From: Azospirillum melinis
Lineage (GTDB): Bacteria; Pseudomonadota; Alphaproteobacteria; Azospirillales; Azospirillaceae
Direction of reading: 5' to 3'
NCBI RefSeq assembly: GCF_013340935.1
Contig: NZ_WHOS01000065.1
Span: 1 to 42,245, forward strand
Length of the DNA stretch: 42,245 nt
In this document: positions 24,173-32,890 of the stretch, piece after piece
Layout of the letters: the number at the start of each line of letters is the position of its first letter
Position numbering within the stretch: the first letter of the stretch is position 1
The notes under the pieces: generated by a model
What the model was told of the DNA's origin: nothing
Database searches by the model: none
The model's input: the letters and a program-made list of their open reading frames with translations, nothing else
Position numbers and translations under genes: made by a program

Positions 24173-24490
24173 TCAGTCCAGCGGAACGGCGTCGTCCATC
24201 GCCCTGCGCAGCAGGGGCGACTGACCATCTTCCGAAAAACCGCGCTGACCGATGGCGGTGCGGTAATAGCTGACGATGAAAACGCGGATGGAGGCAGTCA
24301 GGTTCGCCTCCCCACGCCGTTCGTCGATCTGGGTGCAGATTTCGTTGAGGGTCATCTGCTCCCGCTCACAGATTTCCTTCAGCGAATCCCAAATATACGG
24401 CTCCATTCTTAAGCTGGTTCGGCGGCCGCTCACTTTGACATTGCGGCAGAGCAGCCCCGGTCCGTCTTTACCTCCGCCCGTGCCCTCCAT
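24173..24490 (-). CDS. Ribbon-helix-helix domain protein
   Basis: From ATG 24490 the protein has 105 residues. The core RNVKVSGRRTSLRMEPYIWDSL, EICEREQMTLNEICTQID and LTASIRVFIVSYYRTA matches the ribbon-helix-helix family common in Rhodospirillales and other alphaproteobacteria. It is probably a DNA-binding regulator acting as a dimer. GGGGAACGG precedes the start as a possible ribosome-binding site. The 274 bp upstream to the divergent gene at 24765 hold no other gene and presumably both promoters. Confidence 0.75.
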   Translation of the reverse strand: MEGTGGGKDGPGLLCRNVKVSGRRTSLRMEPYIWDSLKEICEREQMTLNEICTQIDERRGEANLTASIRVFIVSYYRTAIGQRGFSEDGQSPLLRRAMDDAVPLD

Positions 24491-24764
24491 CGGAAACCCC
24501 GTTCCCCATCCGTTGCGTGTCCCGATCTCTCGATACGGGGCCAATACATCCATTTGTGTGACCATATTGCAAGTGGCGTGTGGCGTCCAAGTCCAATTCG
24601 ACCCATGGCTGCGGATTGACGCGACAATCCGGCGCAGGCGGGTATTGCATCCAACCACAGATCGACAGGTTGCCGGGAAAAGCCGCTTCCCTTGGCCGGA
24701 ACCTTCGCTATACCAGTGCCGGACGGCGGACATTGGACGGCGGACACGGGGGGAAGGATCGGCG

Positions 24765-25985
24765 ATGAAGCGACCGGGGAACGGACGATTCGCGGCCCGC
24801 ATCGCAGCCGGTGCCGGGCCGGGCCTCGGGGCAGGCCCAAGAGTGAGCCTGGGCGCAACTCTCATCGCCGTCTGGGTCGCACTGGGTGCACCGGTCGAGG
24901 GTGCCCGGGCTGCGGAGGCCACCGCCACCGCCAAGGCTCCCACGGTCGAGACGATCCCGGACTCTCTCCTGCGTGCGCGGATCGAAGCGTTGCTGCCCGC
25001 CCCCTGGCGCATCGAGTCGCTGAGCGTCGAACCATTGCCGGAACCGCAATCTTCGGAACCGCAGGTGGCGGCACGGGTCAGCGCCAAGCTGGTTCTGGGC
25101 GGACCGACCTATCTGGTGGACAGCCGTGAAGGGCCGGTGACCTTCCTGCGCCCGGCGGCGGAGGCCGGACTGAGCAAGAGCTGGGTGGCGACGGCGCTCG
25201 CCACCCGCGGCGCCGGTGGCTGGACGGTGACGCTGACGCCACAGTCCCCCAGTCTGCTCGACGGCATCGGCAAGCCGGCCTCCGAACTGCCCGGCCGTAC
25301 GGTCGTGCTGGGCACGCCGGAAGCCAAAAGCCTGCGCGAGCAACTGGACCGCGACGCCGCCCAGCGGCTGGCCGAGGACAGCGAACGCCGGCGGCGCGAG
25401 GAGGAAAGGCTGGCGCAGCAGACCGCCGCCGCCAAGGCCGAAGCCGCCCGCGCCGAAATGGAGCGCCGGGCGGTCGAGGCGCGCATCGCCCAGGTCGCCG
25501 ACCTGCGCGGCAAGCTGACCGGCACGGACCGCGCGGCACGGCTGGCCGCCTTCGAAGCGGCGCTGGGCGGCAACGACCCGGCGCTGCGCCAGACGGCGAT
25601 GGAGGCGGCGCTGCAAAGCCGCGACCCGGTGGTCGCCAACCTCGCGCTGAAGGACTGGATCGCCCGACACCGCGCCGTCCCGGTCCAGCTCTACGCCACC
25701 AAGGAGGATCCGAGTTCCGAGGTGGTGGTGCAGAATCTGGGCCCGATGACGCTGGAGATCGACGGGTTCAGCCCGGTCAACGGGGCGCTGGCCGGCAAGC
25801 TGGGGGCGCCCGGTTACAGCATCGCGCGTTCGTCCAGCATCATCGGCACCCTGGCGCAGACCGAACTGGCGGTGAACTCCTTCGGTTGCGCGCTGACGCT
25901 GCGGCTGGCCGAACATCGGACGCTCGACGGGCTTCTGCGCTGTCAGACGCTGCCGACGCTGATCGCCCGCATCACGCTCGACTGA
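24765..25985 (+). CDS. Exported coiled-coil protein of unknown function
   Basis: The 406-residue protein starts at ATG 24765 behind GGGAAGGA. A signal peptide ends near EGARAAE (residue 50). A folded segment at about 60-185 is followed by a charged coiled coil rich in Glu, Arg and Ala (about 190-255), and a C-terminal beta-rich part has two cysteines (FGCALTLRL, LLRCQTLP). I do not recognise the family. The next gene, an exported SH3 protein, starts 10 bp after the stop, so the two probably form an envelope-associated operon. Confidence 0.65.
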   Translation: MKRPGNGRFAARIAAGAGPGLGAGPRVSLGATLIAVWVALGAPVEGARAAEATATAKAPTVETIPDSLLRARIEALLPAPWRIESLSVEPLPEPQSSEPQVAARVSAKLVLGGPTYLVDSREGPVTFLRPAAEAGLSKSWVATALATRGAGGWTVTLTPQSPSLLDGIGKPASELPGRTVVLGTPEAKSLREQLDRDAAQRLAEDSERRRREEERLAQQTAAAKAEAARAEMERRAVEARIAQVADLRGKLTGTDRAARLAAFEAALGGNDPALRQTAMEAALQSRDPVVANLALKDWIARHRAVPVQLYATKEDPSSEVVVQNLGPMTLEIDGFSPVNGALAGKLGAPGYSIARSSSIIGTLAQTELAVNSFGCALTLRLAEHRTLDGLLRCQTLPTLIARITLD

Positions 25986-25995
25986 GGAGGGGGCG

Positions 25996-26967
25996 ATGGC
26001 TGGAGCGCGGCTGATCGCCTGGCTGCGGATCGCGGCACCGGCCCTGCTGCTGGCCGGCCCGTTCGGCTGCCCGGCCGGCGCGCTGGCGGACAGCGCGGCC
26101 GAACGGCTGACCCCGTCGCCCGCCCCCATCGTTGCCCTTCCCCGCCTGACGCCGGCACAGGCGCTTTCCCCACCCCTGACTCCCGGTGTGGTCTGGGAGC
26201 ATCCCCCGGAAGCCCCCGGTCCCCTGTCGGGGCCGCTCTTACCGCCCAGCCTGCAACCCGCTCCACCGCCGGTAGCGGCCGCTGCCGCAAAGGCGCCCGA
26301 TCCCAAGGCCGCGGAGGCACCGACGGCCGTCAAGGCTCCACCGCTGCCGGCGATGAAGCCACGGGTCGAGGCAGCGCCCCAAGCTGTCGCCAAGGAGGCG
26401 GCTTCACAGGAAGCCCCCGCCAAGCAGCCTTCGGTCGTTCCCGCGCAACGGCCGATGACCGCCACCGCCGGCATCTACCTGCGGGCGACACCGGACGCCA
26501 AGGGCCGGGTCCTCGACACGGTGGAAAAGGGCGAGCGGGTGACGGCCTTCGGCGCGCCGTCCGATGGCTGGCAGCGGATCGGCCGAGGCGGCAAGCCGCA
26601 GGGCTACGTCACCAGCGCCTATCTGGCCGAAGCCCCTCCCGCGCGGCCCGCCGGCACCGAGCCTGCAACAGCCGCAAAGCCCGGCCGTTATGCCAGGGCC
26701 GACCGCGAGGACCGCGGCTGCGCCCTGCCCGACGACCTGCCCGGACGGGTGCAGCGCCCGAAGCTTTCCGGCGGAACCGTCGCCCGGCTGCGGGCCGCCG
26801 GCAATCTGCGGGTCGCCCCGGTCTGCGACGCCAAGGTGCTGGATGTGCTGGAGGCCGGCGAACGCGTCACCGTGCTGGAGGCCGTCGGCGGCTGGTACAA
26901 GGTGGGGCGGAAAGGCAAGCCGCTGGGCTATGTCGGCGCTCCCCTGCTGGCCCCCGTCGCGCGCTGA
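25996..26967 (+). CDS. Exported protein with two bacterial SH3 domains
   Basis: The 323-residue protein has a signal peptide (ALLLAGPFGCPAGALAD, possibly a lipobox-like Cys at 25), a long Pro/Ala-rich linker, then two SH3_3-type domains. The first runs from about residue 155 (GIYLRATPDAKGRVLDTVEKG to GYVTSAYLAE) and the second from about 262 (NLRVAPVCDAKVLDVLEAGE to GYVGAPLLAP). Such domains usually bind cell-wall peptides. It is closely spaced with the preceding coiled-coil gene. Confidence 0.8.
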   Translation: MAGARLIAWLRIAAPALLLAGPFGCPAGALADSAAERLTPSPAPIVALPRLTPAQALSPPLTPGVVWEHPPEAPGPLSGPLLPPSLQPAPPPVAAAAAKAPDPKAAEAPTAVKAPPLPAMKPRVEAAPQAVAKEAASQEAPAKQPSVVPAQRPMTATAGIYLRATPDAKGRVLDTVEKGERVTAFGAPSDGWQRIGRGGKPQGYVTSAYLAEAPPARPAGTEPATAAKPGRYARADREDRGCALPDDLPGRVQRPKLSGGTVARLRAAGNLRVAPVCDAKVLDVLEAGERVTVLEAVGGWYKVGRKGKPLGYVGAPLLAPVAR

Positions 26968-27219
26968 AGCGGCCTCCCTCCACCGCCCCCTCCATGGCCG
27001 GTACGAGGCTACCCGGAAGGACCCGCCCCGGCCCCCCGTGAAGGGGCTTGTTCGGCCGTGAAGAAGGATTCTACAACAAGGGGGAGGCCGAACTTTCGCG
27101 GACGAACGGAGCCCCCGACGCGCCCGTTTCCTCCGACGGTTCGGCCATCCCCGCCGGCCTTGCGGCGCCGGTCCGGCCGGGCGGGGACGCGAAGCACGAC
27201 CGGAACGAGGATTCACACG

Positions 27220-27486
27220 ATGTCGACCCAACACAAGCAAGCCATGGACGCGGTCCTGCAGGCCGCCGCGCACGACATCGTCGGCACACTTCAGGAGCGG
27301 GACATCACCGACCGCCACAGCGAGGAAGGGGACCTCGTCGTCCTCGACGTCGCCATCCTGCATGCCTACCGCATCTTCATGCGCATCTGCGAGGAGAACG
27401 GCCTGGAGGTCGATGCCGGCTATTTCGCCGACCTCGCCGCCGATCTGGCCGAGGAAGTGGCCCAGGACCAGGATTACGAGGACTGA
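27220..27486 (+). CDS. Small acidic protein of unknown function
   Basis: The 88-residue protein starts at ATG 27220 (MSTQHKQAMDAVL). It is helical and very acidic at the C-terminus (EEVAQDQDYED). No motif is recognised. Regular codon use and an isolated position between two larger same-strand genes support it being real. The 252 bp before it contain no other gene. Confidence 0.6.
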   Translation: MSTQHKQAMDAVLQAAAHDIVGTLQERDITDRHSEEGDLVVLDVAILHAYRIFMRICEENGLEVDAGYFADLAADLAEEVAQDQDYED

Positions 27487-27588
27487 TCCGCGGGGAACCG
27501 AGGCCGAGCCCCGCATGCCCCCGCCCGTGCCCCTGCCCGCGCAGCATGGGACGGGCGGGGGCGATTCCTTTCGTGAAAGCGTTTCCAA

Positions 27589-28818
27589 GTGCCCCACCCC
27601 ACCCCTGACGCGGCCCTCGATGTGGCGATCGTCGGCGCCGGCCCCGCCGGGTTGATGGCGGCGGAGATCGCCGCGGCCGCCGGCCTGCGGGTCGCCGTGT
27701 TCGACCACACGCCCACCCCGGCGCGCAAGCTGCTGCTGGCCGGGCGCGGCGGGCTGAACCTGACCCATTCGGAGCCGCTCGACCGTTTCCTGCCGCGCTA
27801 TGGCGCCGCCGAACCGCTGTTTCGCCGCCTGCTGGCCGGCTTCTCGCCCGACGATTTGCGCGGCTGGGCGGCCGGGCTGGGCATCGAGACCTTCGTCGGC
27901 AGCAGCGGCCGCGTCTTCCCGGTGCAGATGAAGGCCTCCACCCTGGTGCGTGCCTGGCTGCGGCGGCTGGACGGGCTGGGCGTGACCCTGCACAGCCGCC
28001 ATCGCTGGACCGGCTGGGACGGGAGCGGGGCCCTGACTTTCCGCCATGGCGAGGAAAGCGTGACCGTCGCCCCGCGCGCCACCCTGCTGGCGCTGGGCGG
28101 GGCGAGCTGGCCGCGCACCGGGTCGGACGGCGGCTGGGTTCCGCTGCTGGAGGGGCTGGGGGTCGAGGTCGCACCGCTGATTCCCTCCAACATGGGCTTC
28201 GAGGTGCCCTGGTCCGATCACCTGCGCGACCGCTTCGCCGGCCAGCCGGTGAAGAGCGTCGGCCTCTCCGCTGCCGGACGCCGGTTGAAGGGCGAGTTCG
28301 TCATCACCGAGACCGGGATCGAAGGGGGCGCGGTCTATGCGCTGAGCGCGCCGCTGCGCGATGCCATCGCGGCGGAGGGCTGGGCGACCCTGACGCTGGA
28401 CCTGCTGCCGGACATGGCCGAGGCCGAACTGGTCAAGCGCCTGCGCCGCCGCGGTGCGGAGTCGCTGTCCACCTTCCTGAAGAAGTCGCTGTCCCTGACC
28501 GGCCCGCGCGCCGCCCTGCTGCGCGAGTTCGCCCCCGCCACCGACCTGACCGACCCAGTGGCTTTGGCCCGCCAGATCAAGGGGCTGTCGATGGTGCTGA
28601 CCGGCGTCCGCCCCATCGAGCGGGCGATCTCCACGGCCGGCGGCGTCCGCCTGTCGGAACTGGACGAGCGGTCGATGCTGACCTGCCGCCCCGGCCTGTT
28701 CCTGGCCGGCGAAATGCTGGACTGGGAGGCGCCGACCGGCGGCTATCTGTTGCAGGGCTGCTTCGCCATGGGTGTGGCGGCCGGCAAGGGGATGGTGGAG
28801 TGGCTGGGACAGCGGTGA
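27589..28818 (+). CDS. FAD-dependent flavoprotein, BaiN/TIGR03862 family
   Basis: The 409-residue protein starts at GTG 27589. The dinucleotide fold opens VAIVGAGPAGLMAAEIAAAAG. ARKLLLAGRGGLNLTHSE is the signature of the HI0933/BaiN family, and the end YLLQGCFAMGVAAGKG closes the FAD site. GSSGRVFPVQMKAS and GGASWPRTGSDG are further family blocks. It is a cytoplasmic oxidoreductase of unknown substrate. There are no nearby partners. Confidence 0.85.
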   Translation: MPHPTPDAALDVAIVGAGPAGLMAAEIAAAAGLRVAVFDHTPTPARKLLLAGRGGLNLTHSEPLDRFLPRYGAAEPLFRRLLAGFSPDDLRGWAAGLGIETFVGSSGRVFPVQMKASTLVRAWLRRLDGLGVTLHSRHRWTGWDGSGALTFRHGEESVTVAPRATLLALGGASWPRTGSDGGWVPLLEGLGVEVAPLIPSNMGFEVPWSDHLRDRFAGQPVKSVGLSAAGRRLKGEFVITETGIEGGAVYALSAPLRDAIAAEGWATLTLDLLPDMAEAELVKRLRRRGAESLSTFLKKSLSLTGPRAALLREFAPATDLTDPVALARQIKGLSMVLTGVRPIERAISTAGGVRLSELDERSMLTCRPGLFLAGEMLDWEAPTGGYLLQGCFAMGVAAGKGMVEWLGQR

Positions 28819-28854
28819 AAGCGTGCAGTCCTGCGGGGTACAGCCGACATCTGT

Positions 28855-29079
28855 CTACCGCCCTTGAGCATCTTCGGGCATGAAGTCCCGGTTCCATTCG
28901 TCGGCAAAGCATCCCTGCTTCTCGTCGAATGAGTTCCAGGCTGCCGCAACCTTGCGCCGATGCTCTTGGTCGTCCTCGTGCCGACGACGCTCGTCCCGAA
29001 CTTCAACAGCCTTCATATTGGGGGCGATGTTTCCGCATCGCTTGGATGCACATTCATCCATTTTGCCGGCTCGGCTCAT
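28855..29079 (-). CDS. Solitary CcdA-like antitoxin
   Basis: From ATG 29079 the protein has 74 residues. The C-terminal half, RRKVAAAWNSFDEKQGCFADEW, follows the CcdA pattern (W...N..AI..YN.YVEE.GLF.DE.R.F) that binds and neutralises CcdB. The N-terminal DNA-binding part is poorly conserved and contains MDECASKRC. A ccdB gene would be expected right after it, but only 36 bp separate its stop from the convergent flavoprotein gene, so no toxin is present. It may be an orphan or a decaying relic. Confidence 0.5.
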   Translation of the reverse strand: MSRAGKMDECASKRCGNIAPNMKAVEVRDERRRHEDDQEHRRKVAAAWNSFDEKQGCFADEWNRDFMPEDAQGR

Positions 29080-29171
29080 AGCGCCCTCCCCGATGACAGG
29101 TTGCATGGTGATGCGCATCGGGTGCGGTGGCAAGCTTCGCAGGAAAAAGCGAACGCGGGGAACGGGATACT

Positions 29172-29194
29172 CCCTCTCCCGGGGCGGGAGAGGG
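29172..29194. repeat. GC-rich hairpin CCCTCTCCC/GGGAGAGGG
   Basis: A perfect 9-bp stem with a 5-nt loop (GGGGC) lies between the antitoxin and the ahcY terminator. Hairpins of this composition are scattered between genes in many GC-rich proteobacteria. No function is assigned. Confidence 0.5.
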
Positions 29195-29211
29195 CAATTT
29201 ACGTGTACCAA

Positions 29212-29250
29212 AGAAAAAGGGCCGCCCCACCGGGACGGCCCTCTTTTTTC
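29212..29250 (-). terminator. Intrinsic terminator of ahcY
   Basis: GGGCCG and CGGCCC with further inner CCC/GGG pairing form a strong stem bounded by an A-run (29212-29217) and a T-run (29243-29250). It begins 15 bp after the ahcY stop on the minus strand, and the symmetry could make it work in both directions. Confidence 0.85.
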
Positions 29251-29264
29251 AACCCCGCAACCGC

Positions 29265-30563
29265 TTAGTAGCGGTAGTGGTCCGGCTTGTACGGGCCGGC
29301 GGTCGGAACGCTGATGTAGGCGGCCTGCTTGTCGGTCAGCGTGGTCAGCTTGGCGCCGATCTTGTCCAGATGCAGGCGGGCGACCTTCTCGTCCAGATGC
29401 TTGGGCAGGACGTAGACCTTGTTCTCGTAGTTGGCGGCGTTGGTCCACAGCTCGATCTGGGCCAGCACCTGGTTGGTGAAGCTGGCGCTCATCACGAAGC
29501 TGGGGTGGCCGGTGGCGCAGCCCAGATTGACCAGACGGCCCTGGGCGAGCACGATCAGGCGCTTGCCGTCGGGGAACACGACCTCGTCGACCTGCGGCTT
29601 GACCTCTTCCCAGGTCAGGTTGCGCAGGGCGTCGATCTGGATCTCGCTGTCGAAGTGACCGATGTTGCAGACGATGGCGCGGTCCTTCATGGCGCGCATG
29701 TGCTCGATCGTGATGACGTCGACGTTGCCGGTGGCGGTGACGAAGATGTCGCCCTGCGGAGCGGCATCCTCCATCGTCACGACCTGATAGCCTTCCATGG
29801 CGGCCTGGAGCGCGTTGATCGGGTCGATCTCCGTCACCAGGACGCGCGCACCCTGCGAACGCAGGCTGGCGGCCGAGCCCTTGCCCACGTCGCCATAGCC
29901 GGCGACCACGGCGACCTTGCCGGCGACCATCACGTCGGTGGCGCGCTTGATGCCGTCGACCAGCGACTCACGGCAACCATAGAGGTTGTCGAACTTCGAC
30001 TTGGTGACGCTGTCGTTCACGTTGATGGCCGGAACCTTCAGCGTGCCCTTCTTCATCATCTCATAGAGACGATGGACGCCGGTGGTGGTCTCTTCCGACA
30101 GGCCACGGACGTCGTTCAGCATCTCCGGATACTTGTCGTGCATGATCTGGGTGACGTCGCCGCCATCGTCCAGGATCATGTTCGGGGTCCAGCCATCCGG
30201 GCCGCGCAGCGTCTGCTCGATGCACCACCAGAACTCCTCCTCCGTCTCGCCCTTCCAGGCGAAGACCGGGATGCCGGCGGCGGCGATGGCGGCGGCGGCC
30301 TGGTCCTGGGTCGAGAAGATGTTGCAGGAGGACCAGCGCACGGTGGCGCCGAGCGCGGTCAGCGTCTCGATCAGCACGGCGGTCTGGATGGTCATGTGCA
30401 GGCAGCCGACGATGCGGGCGCCGGCCAGCGGCTTGGCGTCGCCGAATTCCGACCGCAGGGCCATCAGGCCCGGCATCTCGGTCTCGGCGATGGTGATCTC
30501 CTTGCGGCCCCAGTTCGCGAGGCTGATGTCCTTGACCTTGTAGTCCGTGAATTCGGCGGCCAT
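29265..30563 (-). CDS. ahcY: Adenosylhomocysteinase (S-adenosylhomocysteine hydrolase)
   Basis: The 432-residue enzyme splits S-adenosylhomocysteine to adenosine and homocysteine in the methyl cycle. I start it at ATG 30563 (MAAEFTDYKVKDISLANWGR) with AGGAG a few bases upstream. CLHMTIQTAVLIETL and the AINVNDSVTKSKFDN segment form the substrate site, and VVAGYGDVGKGSAASLRSQGA binds NAD. The C-terminal KLTTLTDKQAAYISVPTAGPYKPDHYRY contributes to the neighbouring subunit's NAD site. All parts are intact. A perfect palindrome 120 bp upstream is a candidate operator. Confidence 0.97.
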   Translation of the reverse strand: MAAEFTDYKVKDISLANWGRKEITIAETEMPGLMALRSEFGDAKPLAGARIVGCLHMTIQTAVLIETLTALGATVRWSSCNIFSTQDQAAAAIAAAGIPVFAWKGETEEEFWWCIEQTLRGPDGWTPNMILDDGGDVTQIMHDKYPEMLNDVRGLSEETTTGVHRLYEMMKKGTLKVPAINVNDSVTKSKFDNLYGCRESLVDGIKRATDVMVAGKVAVVAGYGDVGKGSAASLRSQGARVLVTEIDPINALQAAMEGYQVVTMEDAAPQGDIFVTATGNVDVITIEHMRAMKDRAIVCNIGHFDSEIQIDALRNLTWEEVKPQVDEVVFPDGKRLIVLAQGRLVNLGCATGHPSFVMSASFTNQVLAQIELWTNAANYENKVYVLPKHLDEKVARLHLDKIGAKLTTLTDKQAAYISVPTAGPYKPDHYRY

Positions 30564-30681
30564 GAGGGATGACTCCTGGTGGGCGGTGACGGTCGGGCAG
30601 CGGAGTTTCAGGCGCACCGGATCCCCGGCCCTGCCGCTGTAATTGGCCATCGGTGTATCAGCGCTCCCGGAACCATGCAAG

Positions 30682-30699
30682 CATAAAGATATCTTTATG
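30682..30699. promoter_or_regulatory. 18-bp perfect palindrome, candidate SahR-type operator
   Basis: CATAAAGATATCTTTATG is a perfect palindrome in the 219-bp divergent region between ahcY and the radical SAM gene. ArsR-family regulators of the methionine/SAH cycle (SahR and relatives) are known to use AT-rich palindromes with a central GATATC-like core in alphaproteobacteria. The match to that regulator is from memory and not proven here, but the position upstream of ahcY fits. Confidence 0.6.
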
Positions 30700-30782
30700 T
30701 TTGTTCGGTAGCGGAAGCAATGACGGGACCTCACCCCGTTTGTTCGCTTTACGTTCCATCCTGCCCCGTCTAAGCTGCGGCC

Positions 30783-31874
30783 ATGGACGAGATACGGCGA
30801 TCCCCGATCAAGGGCCGCGGGGCGGTCAGCAACGCCACCGGGCGGTTCGAACGCGAGACCCGCGTCCTGACCGACGACGGCTGGACCGGCTATGCGGAGA
30901 GCGGCAACGAGGCGCTGTCCGATCCGGTCCGCACCAGCGTCTCGCCGGCCTCGGCCAAGTCGATCATCACCGGCAACCAGTCGCCCGACATCCCCTTCGA
31001 CCGCTCGGTGAACCCGTACCAGGGCTGCGAGCATGCCTGCATCTACTGCTTCGCCCGGCCGACCCATGCGTATCTGGGCCTGTCGCCGGGGCTGGATTTC
31101 GAGACGAAGCTGTTCGCCAAACGCAACGCGGCGGAGCTGCTGGCCAAGGAGCTGCGGGCGAAATCCTATGTCTGCCAGCCGCTGGCGCTGGGGGCCAACA
31201 CCGATCCCTACCAGCCCATCGAACGGACGGAGGGGATCACCCGCCGGGTGCTGGAGGTCTGCCGCGACTTCAACCAGCCGGTCAGCATCATCACCAAATC
31301 GGCGCTGGTGCTGCGCGACCTCGACATCCTGGCGCCGATGGCCGCACAGGGGCTGGCGTCGGTCGCGGTCTCGGTCACGACGCTGGACCGCGATCTCGCC
31401 CGGACGATGGAGCCGCGGGCCAGTACCCCGCCGCGCCGGCTGGAGGCGATCCGCGCCCTGTCGGAATCCTGCGTGCCGGTGGCGGTCCTCGCCAGCCCGA
31501 TGATCCCGGCGCTCAACGACCATGAGCTGGAAGCCATCCTGGAGGCGGCGGCCGGCGCCGGGGCGAATGCCGCCAACTATATCCTGCTGCGCCTGCCGCT
31601 GGAGATCGCCACCCTGTTCGAGGAATGGCTGCGCGTCCACGCCCCCAACCGCGCCGACCGCGTGCTGAGCCTGATGCGGCAGAGTCGCGACGGCGCGCTG
31701 TACCGCTCCGGGTTCGGCACGCGGATGAAGGGCACCGGCCCCTATGCCGAGCTTCTGCGCCACCGCTTCAAGCTGGCCTGCCGGAAGCATGGGCTGGGCG
31801 GCCGGAGCTGGCAGCTCGATTGCAGCCGTTTCCGGGTGCCGCCGGCGGTGGGCGACCAGCTGTCGCTTCTGTGA
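30783..31874 (+). CDS. PA0069-family radical SAM protein
   Basis: The 363-residue protein starts at ATG 30783. The radical SAM cluster is C82, C86 and C89 in GCEHACIYCFARPTHAY, preceded by the family hallmark NPYQ. KSYVCQPLALGANTDPYQPIE and VSIITKSALVLRDLDIL are conserved in this SplB-related family. The C-terminal GFGTRMKGTGPYAELLRHRF completes it. The chemical reaction is unknown. It is transcribed divergently from ahcY. Both SAM-related genes could share the palindrome at 30682-30699. Confidence 0.85.
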   Translation: MDEIRRSPIKGRGAVSNATGRFERETRVLTDDGWTGYAESGNEALSDPVRTSVSPASAKSIITGNQSPDIPFDRSVNPYQGCEHACIYCFARPTHAYLGLSPGLDFETKLFAKRNAAELLAKELRAKSYVCQPLALGANTDPYQPIERTEGITRRVLEVCRDFNQPVSIITKSALVLRDLDILAPMAAQGLASVAVSVTTLDRDLARTMEPRASTPPRRLEAIRALSESCVPVAVLASPMIPALNDHELEAILEAAAGAGANAANYILLRLPLEIATLFEEWLRVHAPNRADRVLSLMRQSRDGALYRSGFGTRMKGTGPYAELLRHRFKLACRKHGLGGRSWQLDCSRFRVPPAVGDQLSLL

Positions 31875-31921
31875 GGGGATGGAACAGCGTGGAACGGGGG
31901 GGCGGATGACGTTCCATCCCC
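31875..31921. terminator. Bidirectional hairpin between convergent genes
   Basis: GGGGATGGAAC (31875-31885) and GTTCCATCCCC (31911-31921) form a perfect 11-bp stem with a 25-nt loop, exactly between the stop of the radical SAM gene and the stop of the convergent HTH gene. There is no T-run. Confidence 0.5.
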
Positions 31922-31924
31922 CGC

Positions 31925-32593
31925 CTACCGGCGCCAGGAGAAGGGACCGGCGGCGCGGCGGCTCACCGGGCCGGGATTGAGGTTGGGATACTCTTCATAC
32001 TGGTTGAGGGTATAGGGGAAGACGCCCTTCGGTCCCGTAGCCTCCGGCTGGGCCAGGATGGCGGCGACCAGGGCCGGGCTGGGCGGGGTGCGTTCGCGCA
32101 GTTCGCCGGGGATGTCGTCGTCGAGTTCGGGGACGGTGACGGCGGGCGGGTCTTCAGGACGGGGAGCGGGCTTGGCAGCGGGTTCGCGGGCCGGCTGGTC
32201 GAGGCCGGCGAACAGCCCCAGCCGTTCGGCCAGCCAGCGCACGGTGGCGGGATCGCCGGAGGAGACCAGCCGCTCGATCTGCTCGGCGACCAGAATGCGC
32301 AGCGAGGACAGGCGCAGCTCGGCCTCGCGGTTCAGGGCCTGCCGCTCCCACCACACCCTGTGACGGAAATCCTTGGAACCGTAATAGGCCCGCCACAAGG
32401 TGGTCCGGCTGCACCCCATGGCGCGCGAGACCTGAAGGAAGCTGTTGCCGCGGGCCAGCATGCCGGCGGCCATGATCCATTGTTCCTCGTGGAACTGCGA
32501 ACCGGGCACCAGCGAGCCTTCGGACGGGGTCGGCGGCTCTTCGGCCCAGCGCGGGAAGTTGTCGGTGGTGAAGCTACGGCTGTCGAGGGGCAT
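31925..32593 (-). CDS. Helix-turn-helix protein of unknown function
   Basis: The 222-residue protein has a helix-turn-helix at about 38-75 (EEQWIMAAGMLARGNSFLQV, then SRAMGCSRTTLWRAY), a charged helical middle (EAELRLSSLRILVAEQIERL) and a Pro-rich C-terminal tail. The HTH plus helical arrangement recalls small terminase-like or transposase-like DNA-binding proteins, but no phage genes are nearby. I cannot name a function. Confidence 0.65.
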   Translation of the reverse strand: MPLDSRSFTTDNFPRWAEEPPTPSEGSLVPGSQFHEEQWIMAAGMLARGNSFLQVSRAMGCSRTTLWRAYYGSKDFRHRVWWERQALNREAELRLSSLRILVAEQIERLVSSGDPATVRWLAERLGLFAGLDQPAREPAAKPAPRPEDPPAVTVPELDDDIPGELRERTPPSPALVAAILAQPEATGPKGVFPYTLNQYEEYPNLNPGPVSRRAAGPFSWRR

Positions 32594-32707
32594 GGGTCGG
32601 CTCCGCAGAAAGGTGGGTCTGCGGGAAGCGTATAAGAATAATTTCCTTTATGGCGGAATTTTTGCAACAGCCGCCAGTACGGAGGGTCGAGGCATCGGGA
32701 GCAGGAT

Positions 32708-32850
32708 TCACACGGATTTCACGGATTTAGACACGGATTTCACGGATTTTTCTTGAACTTGGCGACGCTTCGAGTTCCTCGACACAGGTCGCTTCGGAAC
32801 GCCACATCCGTGAAATCCGTGCTGAAATCCGTGAAATCCGTGTCGATCTT
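32708..32850. repeat. Inverted-repeat element of CACGGATTT units, copy 1
   Basis: Four CACGGATTT units (32711-32719, 32720-32728, 32732-32740, 32741-32749) face a complementary run of AAATCCGTG units (32806-32842), separated by about 55 bp. The RNA would fold into a long stem of about 40 bp. It lies downstream of the minus-strand gene at 32891-33157. A second copy is at 37997-38136, sharing the terminal CGTGTCGATCTTGCC. Confidence 0.8.
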
Positions 32851-32890
32851 GCCCACCGACTCCACGGCGTCCCACCCGGACCGACCGCCG

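Noticed and set aside
30564..30782. SAH or SAM riboswitch upstream of ahcY
   Set aside because: I could not trace a riboswitch-like set of paired elements in this stretch; the clear signal is the DNA palindrome.
29265..31790. 841-residue minus-strand open frame extending upstream of ahcY
   Set aside because: Only the last 432 residues are adenosylhomocysteinase; the rest is the antisense shadow of the radical SAM gene and the promoter region.
32708..32850. CRISPR array made of CACGGATTT repeats
   Set aside because: Units are only 9 bp, adjacent or 3 bp apart without spacers, arranged as an inverted repeat, and no cas gene is present.
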